64,000 nucleotides of DNA from Halomonas sp. ALS9 (GTDB taxonomy: Bacteria > Pseudomonadota > Gammaproteobacteria > Pseudomonadales > Halomonadaceae), in contig NZ_LXRG01000054.1 in assembly GCF_001651035.1 (NCBI RefSeq), positions 434,001-498,000 of the forward strand, given 5' to 3'. The notes beneath the pieces are model-generated. The model ran no database searches and was not told the DNA's origin. It saw only the letters and a program-made list of their open reading frames with translations. Made by a program: the position numbers and the translations under genes. Below, piece by piece: positions 41,421 through 50,755 of this stretch (position 1 is its first letter; each line of letters opens with the position of its first letter).

Positions 41421-41480
41421 GTTGTTGTGCAGCTGTTGTATAATTGTTGAGCTGTTGTATCGTTGTTGAGCTGTTGTGTT
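41421..41480. repeat. three degenerate 19-22-bp tandem repeats
   Basis: TTGTTGAGCTGTTGTATCG (41444) and its neighbours at 41421 and 41463 form a T/G-rich tract between livF and the binding-protein gene. It lies just upstream of the ribosome site of the latter. Confidence 0.8.
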
Positions 41481-41588
41481 ACGAGGTGCGAATTGCAGTG
41501 TTAAGTGGTCATATTGTTATTTTGTGAACAGAGTCGTGCTGGTATTAAAAGCGTTTAAACAAGGAGCGAGTCGAAGGTAGTCAGTGCG

Positions 41589-42332
41589 TTATACCCCCAG
41601 CATTGAGTTGAGATGTTCCCGCCGCGATGGCAACTGCGCGGCGCTGATTTCTTCGACAATCTGACCGTGATCCATCACGAAGTGGCGATCCGCCAGCGGC
41701 GCCGCAAAGCGGAAATTCTGCTCCACCAGCACAATGGTCATACCGCGCTCTTTAAGCTGAACCAGCACTTCGGCCAGCTTCTGCACGATCACTGGCGCCA
41801 GGCCTTCGGTTATTTCATCCAGTAGCAGCATGCGTGCCCCGGTGCGCAGAATGCGCGCCATGGCCAGCATCTGCTGTTCGCCACCGGAAAGCCGCGTGCC
41901 CTGGCTTCTACGCCGCTCATACAGATTAGGAAACATGGCGTAGATTTCATCGAGGCTCATGCCACCTGAGCGAACTGTTGGCGGCAACAGAAGATTTTCG
42001 TGGACATCCAAACTGGCAAAAATGCCGCGCTCTTCTGGGCAGTAACCAATCCCTAAACGCGGAATATGGTGAGGCTTCATATGCAACGTTTCATTGCCGT
42101 TAATCACAATCGAGCCAGTGCGCCGCCCCACCATATTCATAATCGATTTCAGCGTGGTGCTTCGCCCGGCGCCGTTGCGTCCTAACAGCGTCACCAGCTC
42201 GCCGCGCTTCACATCAAAATTAACGCCGTGCAGGATATGCGACTCGCCATAAAAGGCGTGCAGATCCTGAACACGCAACATTTCTAGGCTTTGAACATTA
42301 TCGATAGGCGCCTGCGCTTCAGCGGTATTCAT
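41589..42332 (-). CDS. livF: branched-chain amino acid ABC transporter ATPase LivF, Walker-A Lys replaced
   Basis: A 247-residue ATPase of the liv importer. It has a signature motif (RLSGGEQQMLAMARIL), Walker B (RMLLLDEITEGLAP) and a switch His region. Its Walker A reads GRNGAGRST: the nucleotide-binding Lys is Arg (codon CGA). The livF start overlaps the livG stop (ATGA). The second ATPase, LivG, keeps a normal Walker A, so the pair may use an asymmetric ATP cycle. Otherwise the length and order match the family. Confidence 0.94.
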   Translation of the reverse strand: MNTAEAQAPIDNVQSLEMLRVQDLHAFYGESHILHGVNFDVKRGELVTLLGRNGAGRSTTLKSIMNMVGRRTGSIVINGNETLHMKPHHIPRLGIGYCPEERGIFASLDVHENLLLPPTVRSGGMSLDEIYAMFPNLYERRRSQGTRLSGGEQQMLAMARILRTGARMLLLDEITEGLAPVIVQKLAEVLVQLKERGMTIVLVEQNFRFAAPLADRHFVMDHGQIVEEISAAQLPSRREHLNSMLGV

Positions 42333-43135
42333 ACGGCAGCTCCCTCTTTTTCAGAACCATCCTCTTCCGCGGCGTCGCTGCCCATATAGGCTTCACGTAC
42401 CAGTGGGTTACGAGAGACAGCCTGGTAATCACCCTCGGCCAAAACAGCGCCTCGTGCCAATACGGTAATGCGATCACACAGACGGCTAACCACGCTTAAG
42501 TTATGCTCTACCATTAATACCGTGCGCCCTTGGGACACGCGCTTAATCAGCGCCACGATACGATCCACATCTTCCGCCCCCATGCCCTGAGTCGGCTCAT
42601 CCAGCAACATCATGGTAGGGTCAAGCGCCAACGTAGTGGCCAGCTCAAGGGCTCTTTTACGCCCATAGGGCATCTCTACCGTTAAGGTATCGGCGTATTC
42701 ACGCAGCCCAACTTCTTCAAGCAGCTCAAGGGCGCGCTCATTGAGGTGATCGAGGGATTTTTCGGATTTCCAGAAATGAAACGAAGTGCCCAGCTTGCGC
42801 TGGAGTGCTACCCGCACGTTTTCCAGCGCTGTCATATGGGCGAACACCGCTGAAATCTGAAACGAACGCACTAAGCCTAACTGAGCAATTTCATTGGATT
42901 TCTTACCCGTGATCGACTTGCCACGATACAAAATATCGCCCCGGGTAGGCGGCAGAAATTTGGTTAACAAATTGAATACGGTGGTTTTACCCGCGCCATT
43001 GGGCCCTATCAAGGCGTGTATATGTCCTTCCTGCACCTGAAGATTGACGTCGTCCACAGCGGTAAACCCGCGGAACTCTTTGGTTAGCCCTCGGGTTTCG
43101 AGGACAGGTCCCTGAAGGACATCGTTTGCACTCAT
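42329..43135 (-). CDS. livG: branched-chain amino acid ABC transporter ATPase LivG
   Basis: A 268-residue ATPase. Walker A is LIGPNGAGKTTVFNLL, the modified signature region reads MPYGRKRALELATTLA, and Walker B is PTMMLLDEPTQGMG, all as in LivG. First gene of the minus-strand operon livG-livF-binding protein-livH-livM. A LiuR-like palindrome lies 68-83 bp upstream of the ATG, giving a link to leucine breakdown. It is divergent from liuR. Confidence 0.95.
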   Translation of the reverse strand: MSANDVLQGPVLETRGLTKEFRGFTAVDDVNLQVQEGHIHALIGPNGAGKTTVFNLLTKFLPPTRGDILYRGKSITGKKSNEIAQLGLVRSFQISAVFAHMTALENVRVALQRKLGTSFHFWKSEKSLDHLNERALELLEEVGLREYADTLTVEMPYGRKRALELATTLALDPTMMLLDEPTQGMGAEDVDRIVALIKRVSQGRTVLMVEHNLSVVSRLCDRITVLARGAVLAEGDYQAVSRNPLVREAYMGSDAAEEDGSEKEGAAV

Positions 43136-43202
43136 AGAGTGGCAAGCCTCTTATTGTTGTTGTGCGAAATCTTTACAGGTAAGCAATAGCGACTGACGCT
43201 GC

Positions 43203-43218
43203 CTTACCTGAACGTAAG
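43203..43218. promoter_or_regulatory. LiuR-like operator upstream of livG, CTTACCTGAACGTAAG
   Basis: An imperfect palindrome sharing 12 of 16 positions with the perfect site at 43370-43385. Its location 68-83 bp upstream of livG suggests that LiuR also controls amino-acid uptake. Confidence 0.55.
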
Positions 43219-43369
43219 GTGTATGTGCAAACTAGCAACTCTCGCTATGGCAATACAATTACAACTTTGGTCTATCGACGAGATCTCCTTACCTAAACAA
43301 ACAACTTAAAATCATAAATATCAATTACTTAAATATATTCAACGCTTTTAAACTGCTGACAATAATTGC

Positions 43370-43385
43370 TTTACGTTAACGTAAA
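43370..43385. promoter_or_regulatory. LiuR operator, TTTACGTTAACGTAAA
   Basis: A perfect 16-bp palindrome about 100 bp upstream of the liuR start. MerR-family LiuR proteins of proteobacteria are known to bind palindromes of this TTTACG/CGTAAA kind in front of liu genes. Confidence 0.8.
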
Positions 43386-43426
43386 CTTGTTTTAGCCTCA
43401 GTAGCAGTGTTCCATAGAAGGTATAT

Positions 43427-43452
43427 CTTAGGAATGATCCTTAGGAATGATT
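43427..43452. repeat. two 13-bp tandem repeats in the liuR leader
   Basis: CTTAGGAATGATC followed directly by CTTAGGAATGATT, about 33 bp before the liuR ATG and therefore in or near its 5' untranslated leader. Confidence 0.85.
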
Positions 43453-43484
43453 GTTAACAACATGCCTTTTGAGAGAACGTCGCC

Positions 43485-43964
43485 ATGAGCAGAACCTACT
43501 CGATTAGCGAACTGGCCAGCGAGTTTGACTTGACTACCCGCAGCATACGTTTTTACGAAGACCAGGAGTTGCTTCATCCCACTCGTCGCGGGCAGACCCG
43601 GGTCTACAGCAGCAAGGACAGGGTGCGTCTCAAGCTGACGATTCGTGGCAAGCGACTGGGTTTTTCTCTGGCTGAGATTCGTGAACTATTCGAGTTATGG
43701 GACGAAACCCGCAGCGGCAGTAAAAAACAACTGCATTTAATGCTGAGCAAAATAGCTGAGCGTCGTGCAGTACTTGACCAGCAGATGAAAGACATCACGA
43801 TGGTGCAACTAGAGCTGGAGAGCGCCGAAATTCGCTGCCGACAAGCATTAGAAGAGCTAAATGAAAAAGGGCCACACGAAAAACAATACGAAGAGGAGCG
43901 CTCGGGTACTTCTGATGGCTCTTCCGAAAAAAATGCGACCTCCTCTTCCGCCACCATGCACTGA
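43485..43964 (+). CDS. liuR: MerR family regulator LiuR
   Basis: A 159-residue regulator. Its N-terminal winged helix (about 3-75; YSISELASEFDLTTRSIRFY) with the LxxxRxGQTRVYSSKDRVRL wing is the LiuR type of MerR protein, followed by a dimerisation coil (about 85-130). The C-terminus is Ser-rich. It leads the leucine-degradation operon, 96 bp before liuA, and a perfect palindrome lies upstream. In related bacteria LiuR controls leucine, isoleucine and valine breakdown and responds to pathway intermediates; here that is by homology. Confidence 0.92.
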   Translation: MSRTYSISELASEFDLTTRSIRFYEDQELLHPTRRGQTRVYSSKDRVRLKLTIRGKRLGFSLAEIRELFELWDETRSGSKKQLHLMLSKIAERRAVLDQQMKDITMVQLELESAEIRCRQALEELNEKGPHEKQYEEERSGTSDGSSEKNATSSSATMH

Positions 43965-44060
43965 CTCGGCGCCCAGTCATCCATAACGCCAGCTCGACTC
44001 GCCAATACAGTTAGCCAGCATAAATAGCCAATATAAATAATTAGCGATAGGTAATTGACC

Positions 44061-45230
44061 ATGTTTTCACACTACTCAGAACTGAACTTCGGCCTCGATG
44101 ATGAACTGAACATGCTGCGTGAGCAGGTCAACGCCTTTGCCGCCAGCGAGATTGCCCCCCGCGCTGCTGAAATCGACCGCAACAATGAGTTCCCCAACGA
44201 TTTGTGGAAGAAGTTTGGCGATATGGGGCTGCTGGGGATTACCGTCTCCGAAGAAGATGGTGGCAGCGGCATGGGCTATCTTGCCCATTGCATTGCCATG
44301 GAAGAGATTTCCCGGGCCAGCGCGTCGGTGGCGCTCTCTTACGGTGCCCACTCCAACCTGTGCGTCAACCAGCTCAAGATCAACGCCACGCCTGAGCAGA
44401 AAGCCAAGTACCTGCCCAAGCTAATTAGCGGCGACCATGTGGGTGCTTTGGCGATGTCGGAACCCGGTGCCGGGTCTGATGTAGTCTCCATGCAACTTCG
44501 TGCTAAGCGAGACGGTGACCACTACATTCTTAACGGCAATAAAATGTGGATCACCAACGGCCCCGACGCAGATGTGTTGGTGGTCTATGCCAAGACCGAC
44601 CCCGACGCCGGCTCTAAGGGCATCACGGCGTTTATTATCGAAAAAGGTATGCCCGGTTTCTCGACTGCTCAGAAGCTCGACAAGCTCGGCATGCGTGGTT
44701 CCAACACCTGTGAGCTGGTATTCCAGGACTGCGCTGTACCCGCTGAGAATATTCTCGGTGAAGAAGGCAAAGGTGTTCGTGTACTGATGAGCGGCCTGGA
44801 CTACGAACGCGCCGTATTAGCCGCTGGCCCGATTGGGATTATGCAGGCAGCGATGGACGTGGTGATGCCCTATATCCATGAGCGCAAGCAGTTCAACCAG
44901 TCGATTGGTGAGTTTCAACTGGTGCAGGGCAAAGTGGCGGATATGTACACCACTCTCAATGCCTGTCGTGCCTATCTTTATGCCGTGGCGGGTGCCTGCG
45001 ATCGCGGCCAAACTTCCCGGAAAGACGCCGCGGGCGTGATTCTTTACTGCGCGGAAAAAGCCACCCAAGTGGCGCTAGACTCCATCCAGCTACTGGGTGG
45101 CAACGGCTATATCAACGAATACCCCACTGGTCGCCTGCTGCGTGACGCCAAACTGTATGAAATTGGCGCGGGAACCAGCGAGATTCGGCGAATGCTGATT
45201 GGTCGCGAACTGTTCACTGAAACCAAATAA
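44061..45230 (+). CDS. liuA: isovaleryl-CoA dehydrogenase
   Basis: FAD enzyme of leucine breakdown, oxidising isovaleryl-CoA to 3-methylcrotonyl-CoA. The 389-residue protein carries [18 protein letters not shown] and [17 protein letters not shown] in the middle domain. The catalytic Glu is placed as in isovaleryl-CoA dehydrogenases (Glu249 in [12 protein letters not shown]), not near the C-terminus as in medium-chain enzymes. The ATG at 44061 is preferred to a TTG two codons earlier. It is followed at 11 bp by liuB. Confidence 0.96.
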   Translation: MFSHYSELNFGLDDELNMLREQVNAFAASEIAPRAAEIDRNNEFPNDLWKKFGDMGLLGITVSEEDGGSGMGYLAHCIAMEEISRASASVALSYGAHSNLCVNQLKINATPEQKAKYLPKLISGDHVGALAMSEPGAGSDVVSMQLRAKRDGDHYILNGNKMWITNGPDADVLVVYAKTDPDAGSKGITAFIIEKGMPGFSTAQKLDKLGMRGSNTCELVFQDCAVPAENILGEEGKGVRVLMSGLDYERAVLAAGPIGIMQAAMDVVMPYIHERKQFNQSIGEFQLVQGKVADMYTTLNACRAYLYAVAGACDRGQTSRKDAAGVILYCAEKATQVALDSIQLLGGNGYINEYPTGRLLRDAKLYEIGAGTSEIRRMLIGRELFTETK

Positions 45231-45241
45231 AAGGCCGCGCC

Positions 45242-46849
45242 ATGAGCACTGTGAATAGCCAGATCAATCCGCGCAGCGATGTGTTTCAAGCCAACGAAGC
45301 GTCCATGCTGGGTGAAGTCAATAAACTGCGTGAGCTAACCGCCGCCGTCGCCCAAGGGGGCGGTGCCAAAGCCCGCGAGCGCCACGAAAGCCGTGGGAAA
45401 CTGTTTGTGCGTGACCGCATTGATCACCTGATCGATGAAGGGTCGCCATTTTTAGAATTTTCAGCCCTAGCAGCCCATAACATTTACGACAGTGAAATCC
45501 CCGCCGCGGGCGTGGTGACCGGCATTGGCCGGGTGTCCGGCGTTGAGTGTGTGATTGTGGCTAACGACGCCACAGTAAAAGGCGGCACCTACTTCCCGCT
45601 CACGGTGAAAAAGCACATTCGTGCTCAAGAGATCGCCCGTAAACATCGCCTGCCGTGCATCTATCTCGTAGACTCCGGCGGTGCCTTCTTGCCCCGCCAA
45701 GATGAAGTATTCCCCGACCGCGACCACTTCGGGCGCATCTTCTATAACCAGGCGACCATGTCCGCCGAGGGCATTCCACAAATTGCCGTGGTGATGGGTT
45801 CCTGCACCGCGGGCGGCGCTTATGTGCCAGCCATGGCGGATGAGTCGATCATTGTTAAGGAGCAGGGCACGATTTTCCTCGGTGGCCCGCCGTTGGTAAA
45901 AGCCGCCACCGGTGAAAGCATTAGCGCCGAAGACCTGGGCGGTGCGGATGTTCACGCCAAAATCAGCGGTGTCGCCGACCACTACGCGGAAAACGATGCC
46001 CACGCGCTGCAACTTGCCCGTGCCTGTGTATCCCGGCTGAACTGGCAAAAGCGCGGCAAGCTTGCCATGCAGGCACCCAAGCCACCCAAGCTCGACCCGG
46101 CTGAGCTATACGGCATCGTCGGCACCGACCTTAAAAAGCCTTACGACGTGCGGGAAGTGATTGGCCGTATTGTCGATGACTCAGATTTCGACGAATTCAA
46201 ACGCTACTACGGCGAAACACTAGTCACTGGCTTTGCCCACATCCACGGCTACCCGGTAGGTATTGTGGCCAACAACGGCGTGCTGTTTTCCGAGAGCGCC
46301 GTGAAAGGCGCGCACTTTATTGAGCTGTGCGCCCAGCGCAAGATTCCGCTGATCTTTCTGCAGAACATTACCGGCTTTATGGTCGGTTCCAAGTACGAAC
46401 ACGAAGGCATTGCCAAGCACGGCGCCAAACTGGTGACTGCCGTGGCCTGCGCCAAAGTGCCCAAGTACACGGTACTGATAGGTGGTAGTTTCGGTGCTGG
46501 CAACTACGGGATGTGCGGCCGGGCTTATGATCCCAACCTGCTGTTTATGTGGCCCAACGCGCGCATTTCCGTGATGGGTGGCGAGCAGGCAGCAGGGGTG
46601 CTTGGACAAGTCAAACGCGAGCAGCATGAACGCGAAGGCCGCGAGTGGAGCAAAGAGGAAGAAGAGGCCTTTAAGCAGCCCACCCGCGAGCAGTATGAGC
46701 ACCAGGGCCACCCCTATTACGCCAGCGCCCGCTTATGGGACGACGGCGTGATTGACCCGCTGCAAACCCGCGACGTGCTGGGGCTTTCACTCGCCGCCGC
46801 GATGAATGCCGAAGTCGAAGAGACACGCTTCGGCGTGTTCCGGATGTAA
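45242..46849 (+). CDS. liuB: methylcrotonyl-CoA carboxylase, carboxyltransferase (beta) subunit
   Basis: Transfers CO2 from carboxybiotin to 3-methylcrotonyl-CoA. The 535-residue protein has two crotonase-like carboxyltransferase halves. The N-half includes [20 protein letters not shown] and [20 protein letters not shown]. The C-half includes [20 protein letters not shown] and [20 protein letters not shown]. Partner of the biotin carboxylase LiuD two genes on; the two assemble as alpha6-beta6 in related bacteria. The spacing to liuC is 12 bp. Confidence 0.96.
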   Translation: MSTVNSQINPRSDVFQANEASMLGEVNKLRELTAAVAQGGGAKARERHESRGKLFVRDRIDHLIDEGSPFLEFSALAAHNIYDSEIPAAGVVTGIGRVSGVECVIVANDATVKGGTYFPLTVKKHIRAQEIARKHRLPCIYLVDSGGAFLPRQDEVFPDRDHFGRIFYNQATMSAEGIPQIAVVMGSCTAGGAYVPAMADESIIVKEQGTIFLGGPPLVKAATGESISAEDLGGADVHAKISGVADHYAENDAHALQLARACVSRLNWQKRGKLAMQAPKPPKLDPAELYGIVGTDLKKPYDVREVIGRIVDDSDFDEFKRYYGETLVTGFAHIHGYPVGIVANNGVLFSESAVKGAHFIELCAQRKIPLIFLQNITGFMVGSKYEHEGIAKHGAKLVTAVACAKVPKYTVLIGGSFGAGNYGMCGRAYDPNLLFMWPNARISVMGGEQAAGVLGQVKREQHEREGREWSKEEEEAFKQPTREQYEHQGHPYYASARLWDDGVIDPLQTRDVLGLSLAAAMNAEVEETRFGVFRM

Positions 46850-46861
46850 GGGGCAATCACC

Positions 46862-47686
46862 ATGGCTTACTCAACACTCATCATAGACAATGGCGTGGCT
46901 CGCCTGACCTTAAACCGACCCGAGGTGCATAACGCCTTTGACGATAGCTTAATCGCCGAACTGAATGAACACCTCAACAAGTTGCATACCCTTGCTGAAG
47001 CTGGCGAAGTTCGCGCGGTAGTACTGGGGTCAGAAGGCAAAAGCTTTTCAGCCGGTGCCGACCTGAACTGGATGAAGCGCATGGTCGATTACGACCTGGA
47101 GGATAACCTCGCGGACTCCCGCAAACTTGCCGCATTGATGCATGGGCTCGATACCCTGCCCTGCCCCACGCTTTGCCGTGTTCAAGGGGCTGCGTTTGGC
47201 GGCGCGGTAGGTCTCGCCGCCTGCTGTGATCTGGTGATTGCCTCTGATAAAGCTAAGTTCTGCCTCTCGGAAGTCAAAATCGGTCTATCACCCGCGGTCA
47301 TCAGTCCTTACGTTCAGCGTGCCCTGGGCGAGCGCCAAATGCGGCGTTATGCACTAACTGCCGAAGTGATGAATGCCGAATCAGCGCTCGCGCTCGGTTT
47401 AGCCCATCAGGTGGTTGAGCACGAAGCGTTAGACAGCGCCGTCGACGCCATGCTGACAACGCTATTAGCAGGCTCGCCCCAGGCCCAACGCGCTACCAAA
47501 GCGCTGATGGCCGCAGTGGCTCAAGCGCCCGACAGTGACGCCACCCGCGAGCATACCTGTCAGGTGATCGCCAAGCTGCGGGTCAGCCAAGAGGGTCAAG
47601 AGGGCTTATCCAGCTTCTTTGAAAAGCGCCGCCCGGTTTGGACGTCACCTGAAGAACACAATAACGCTGCGGAGCCACGCTCATGA
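46862..47686 (+). CDS. liuC: methylglutaconyl-CoA hydratase
   Basis: Crotonase-fold enzyme hydrating 3-methylglutaconyl-CoA to HMG-CoA. The 274 residues show SFSAGADLNWMKRM (oxyanion hole) and GAAFGGAVGLAACCDLVIAS, with the catalytic Glu in LSEVKIGLSPAVISPYV. Its stop overlaps the liuD start by four bases (ATGA). The assignment to the leucine pathway rests on the operon, since crotonase paralogues look alike. The AAGGGG ribosome site is good. Confidence 0.94.
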   Translation: MAYSTLIIDNGVARLTLNRPEVHNAFDDSLIAELNEHLNKLHTLAEAGEVRAVVLGSEGKSFSAGADLNWMKRMVDYDLEDNLADSRKLAALMHGLDTLPCPTLCRVQGAAFGGAVGLAACCDLVIASDKAKFCLSEVKIGLSPAVISPYVQRALGERQMRRYALTAEVMNAESALALGLAHQVVEHEALDSAVDAMLTTLLAGSPQAQRATKALMAAVAQAPDSDATREHTCQVIAKLRVSQEGQEGLSSFFEKRRPVWTSPEEHNNAAEPRS

Positions 47687-49737
47687 CGTTTACCCCAACC
47701 AAATTTGACACTTTGCTGGTCGCCAACCGTGGCGAAATTGCCTGCCGGGTGATGCGCACGGCGCGCCGTATGGGCCTGAAAACCGTCGCGGTCTACTCCG
47801 ATGCCGATGCCAGCGCCCGCCACGTGCGTGAAGCCGATGAAGCTGTGCGCTTAGGCCCTGCCGCTGCGCGCGAAAGCTATCTCAATATTGACGCAGTGAT
47901 TGACGCCGCCAAGCGCACCGTCACCGATGCGATTCACCCTGGCTACGGCTTTTTGTCTGAAAACGGCAGCTTCGTAAAAGCCCTTGAAGAAGCGGGCATT
48001 ACCTTTATCGGCCCGCCCGCTTCGGCGATTGCCGCCATGGGTGACAAATCCGCTGCTAAAGCCCGCATGGCCAATGCGGGGGTACCGCTAGTACCGGGCT
48101 ATCACGGCGACGATCAAGACGACGCCCTGCTCCGCAATGAAGCCGACAAGATCGGCTACCCGGTCATGCTCAAAGCCAGCGCGGGCGGCGGCGGTAAAGG
48201 CATGCGCGTTGTCGAATCAGGCGATGGTTTCCAGGCAGCGCTAGATGGCTGCCGCCGTGAGTCCAAAGCCGCCTTCGGCGATGACCGTATGCTGATCGAA
48301 AAGTACCTGGTACAGCCACGCCATGTGGAAGTGCAGGTATTTTGCGATCGCCACGGCAACGGCGTTTATCTGTTTGAGCGCGACTGTAGCGTGCAGCGCC
48401 GCCATCAGAAAGTGATCGAAGAAGCCCCAGCGCCGGGTATGACGGCAGAGCTGCGCAGCGCCATGGGCGATGCTGCGGTTCGCGCGGCCCAGGAGATCGG
48501 CTATGTGGGTGCGGGCACCGTCGAGTTTCTTTTAGACATTGATGGTTCGTTCTATTTTATGGAGATGAACACTCGTCTTCAGGTTGAACACCCGGTCACC
48601 GAAATGATTACCGGCCAGGATCTGGTCGAGTGGCAGCTACGCGTGGCCATGGGCGAACCACTACCCTGCTCTCAAGATGAGCTAACGATTACCGGCCATA
48701 GCTTTGAAGCGCGCATTTACGCAGAAGATCCGGATCAGGATTTCCTGCCCGCCACCGGCTTGCTTAACCGCTTTGCTCTGGATCTGGAGGGTGCGGGCTT
48801 AAGTGCTGATCAAGTGCGCCTGGACAGCGGCGTGGAGAGCGGCGACGAAGTATCGATGCACTACGACCCGATGCTTGCCAAACTGATTGTGCACGGCCCC
48901 GACCGCGATGCAGCGCTGGCAACCCTTAACCGCGCCTTGGCGGCGTTAGATGTTCAGGGCGTCGTGACCAACCGCGCCTTCTTGATGCGCCTGGCGACTC
49001 ATCCCGGCTTTAAAAACGTCGAACTAGACACCCGCTTTATCGAACGCAATGAAGCCACGCTGTTTGCGCCGCGAACCTATAGCATGGAGGCCTACGCCAG
49101 CGCGGCGCTGATTGGCCTCAATCAACTGGCCCAGGAGTGCGAAAGCGACTCGCCCTGGGATCGCCACGACGGCTTCCGTCTCAATGCTCCCCACACCATT
49201 CGCATCGCGCTGTGTGACCCAGCCGACGTAAAAGCCGCTGATAGCGATGAGGCGGTAGTGATCGTGGAAGGTAAGCGCAACGCTGGCGAGAAGCTATGGA
49301 ATCTAACCATTGGTAATGACACCTTAACCGCAAGCCTTCAACCGCTGACCGGCGATGCAGTTGCTGTCACCCTGAATGGCCACCGTCGCCGCCTGCAAGC
49401 GCGCCGCGATGGTCATGTCGTCGTTATGGCTGACCCCAGCGGCGAAACCCGCCTGTTCTGGCGGCGCATTGATGCCATTGATCACGGCCACCACGAGGCG
49501 GAGTCTACCCTCACTGCCCCCATGAACGGCACCGTGGTTGCTTTGCTAGTGGAGCCCGGCGTGGCGGTTGAAAAAGGCATGCCGCTGATGGTGATGGAAG
49601 CGATGAAAATGGAGCACACCATGACCGCCCCCGCGGATGGCAGCGTTGACACCTTCCATTTCCAAGCTGGCGACACCGTCAGCCAGGGCGCTGTGCTGCT
49701 CGACTTTGCGGCCAACGACGCTGCGGCTAACAAATAG
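47683..49737 (+). CDS. liuD: methylcrotonyl-CoA carboxylase, biotin-containing (alpha) subunit
   Basis: A 684-residue biotin-dependent enzyme. The biotin carboxylase part (about 1-450) has LLVANRGEIACRVMRTARRM, the ATP-grasp loop KASAGGGGKGMRVVESG, and MNTRLQVEHPVTEMITG. A linker/BT domain follows (about 470-600). The C-terminal biotinyl domain holds the biotinylated Lys642 in VMEAMKMEHTM. Its ATG lies within the liuC stop, indicating coupled translation. It works with LiuB. Confidence 0.96.
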   Translation: MTFTPTKFDTLLVANRGEIACRVMRTARRMGLKTVAVYSDADASARHVREADEAVRLGPAAARESYLNIDAVIDAAKRTVTDAIHPGYGFLSENGSFVKALEEAGITFIGPPASAIAAMGDKSAAKARMANAGVPLVPGYHGDDQDDALLRNEADKIGYPVMLKASAGGGGKGMRVVESGDGFQAALDGCRRESKAAFGDDRMLIEKYLVQPRHVEVQVFCDRHGNGVYLFERDCSVQRRHQKVIEEAPAPGMTAELRSAMGDAAVRAAQEIGYVGAGTVEFLLDIDGSFYFMEMNTRLQVEHPVTEMITGQDLVEWQLRVAMGEPLPCSQDELTITGHSFEARIYAEDPDQDFLPATGLLNRFALDLEGAGLSADQVRLDSGVESGDEVSMHYDPMLAKLIVHGPDRDAALATLNRALAALDVQGVVTNRAFLMRLATHPGFKNVELDTRFIERNEATLFAPRTYSMEAYASAALIGLNQLAQECESDSPWDRHDGFRLNAPHTIRIALCDPADVKAADSDEAVVIVEGKRNAGEKLWNLTIGNDTLTASLQPLTGDAVAVTLNGHRRRLQARRDGHVVVMADPSGETRLFWRRIDAIDHGHHEAESTLTAPMNGTVVALLVEPGVAVEKGMPLMVMEAMKMEHTMTAPADGSVDTFHFQAGDTVSQGAVLLDFAANDAAANK

Positions 49738-49749
49738 GAGTCTCTGCTT

Positions 49750-50655
49750 ATGCCATTGCCTACCTCCGTTAAGCTATTTGAAATGGCACCCCGGGACGGC
49801 CTGCAAAACGAGCCGGGGGCTATCGTGCCCACCGCGACCAAAATTGCCCTGATTGAGCGGCTTGCCAAGGCGGGTATTAAGCATATCGAAGCCGCCAGCT
49901 TTGTATCGCCCAAATGGGTGCCGCAAATGGGCGACGCCGTTGAGGTGATGGCAGGCATCAAGCGCCAGCAAGAGGTGGTCTATTCCGCCCTAACGCCCAA
50001 TTTGAAAGGGCTGGAAAACGCCCTAACCGTAGGTGTTGAAGAGGTGGCAGTGTTTGGTGCCGCGTCAGAAGCCTTCTCGCAAAAAAACATCAACTGCTCA
50101 ATTGCCGAATCGCTCACTCGTTTTGAACCCGTTTTAGAGCGCGCCCGCGAGGCAGGTGTGCGCGTACGCGGCTACGTCTCCTGCGTATTGGGCTGCCCTT
50201 ATGAAGGCGAGATTGATCCCAACAAAGTCGCCGAGGTAGCCAAAGCGCTTTATGAAATGGGCTGCTACGAAGTGTCACTGGGCGACACCATCGGCGTTGG
50301 CACGCCGTTGGCCGCCAAGCGTATGATTGACGCCGTTCAGCAGCAGGTACCCATCGAATTTCTGGCCGCTCACTTCCACGACACCTACGGCATGGCGCTG
50401 GCCAACTTATATGCGGTAATGGAAGAAGGCGTCAGTGTGATTGATGCGGCAACCGCAGGCCTGGGCGGCTGCCCCTATGCCAAAGGCGCTTCCGGCAATG
50501 TGGCCACTGAAGACGTGCTCTATCTACTTGAGGGGCTAGGCATTGAAACGGGTATCGATCTACAGGCCGTGATCGACACCGGCTACTGGATCACTAACGA
50601 GCTGGGCCGCAAGCCAAGCGCCAAAGTCGCCCTGGCAAAAGGCCCTAGCCATTAA
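49750..50655 (+). CDS. liuE: hydroxymethylglutaryl-CoA lyase
   Basis: Splits HMG-CoA to acetyl-CoA and acetoacetate, the last step of leucine breakdown. The 301-residue TIM-barrel protein has [19 protein letters not shown] (metal site), the [11 protein letters not shown] block, [15 protein letters not shown] (metal His residues) and the signature catalytic Cys in [24 protein letters not shown] ribosome site. The stop codon falls inside a 13-bp tandem duplication (CTAGCCATTAAAA twice, 50645-50670). Confidence 0.96.
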   Translation: MPLPTSVKLFEMAPRDGLQNEPGAIVPTATKIALIERLAKAGIKHIEAASFVSPKWVPQMGDAVEVMAGIKRQQEVVYSALTPNLKGLENALTVGVEEVAVFGAASEAFSQKNINCSIAESLTRFEPVLERAREAGVRVRGYVSCVLGCPYEGEIDPNKVAEVAKALYEMGCYEVSLGDTIGVGTPLAAKRMIDAVQQQVPIEFLAAHFHDTYGMALANLYAVMEEGVSVIDAATAGLGGCPYAKGASGNVATEDVLYLLEGLGIETGIDLQAVIDTGYWITNELGRKPSAKVALAKGPSH

Positions 50656-50755
50656 AACTAGCCATTAAAACTAGACGTTATTAATAGAACAATAAAAGCA
50701 GCCAACTATCCTCTGCCTTACCGCTCGGACAAAAAAAATATCGGAGAGTCTCAAC

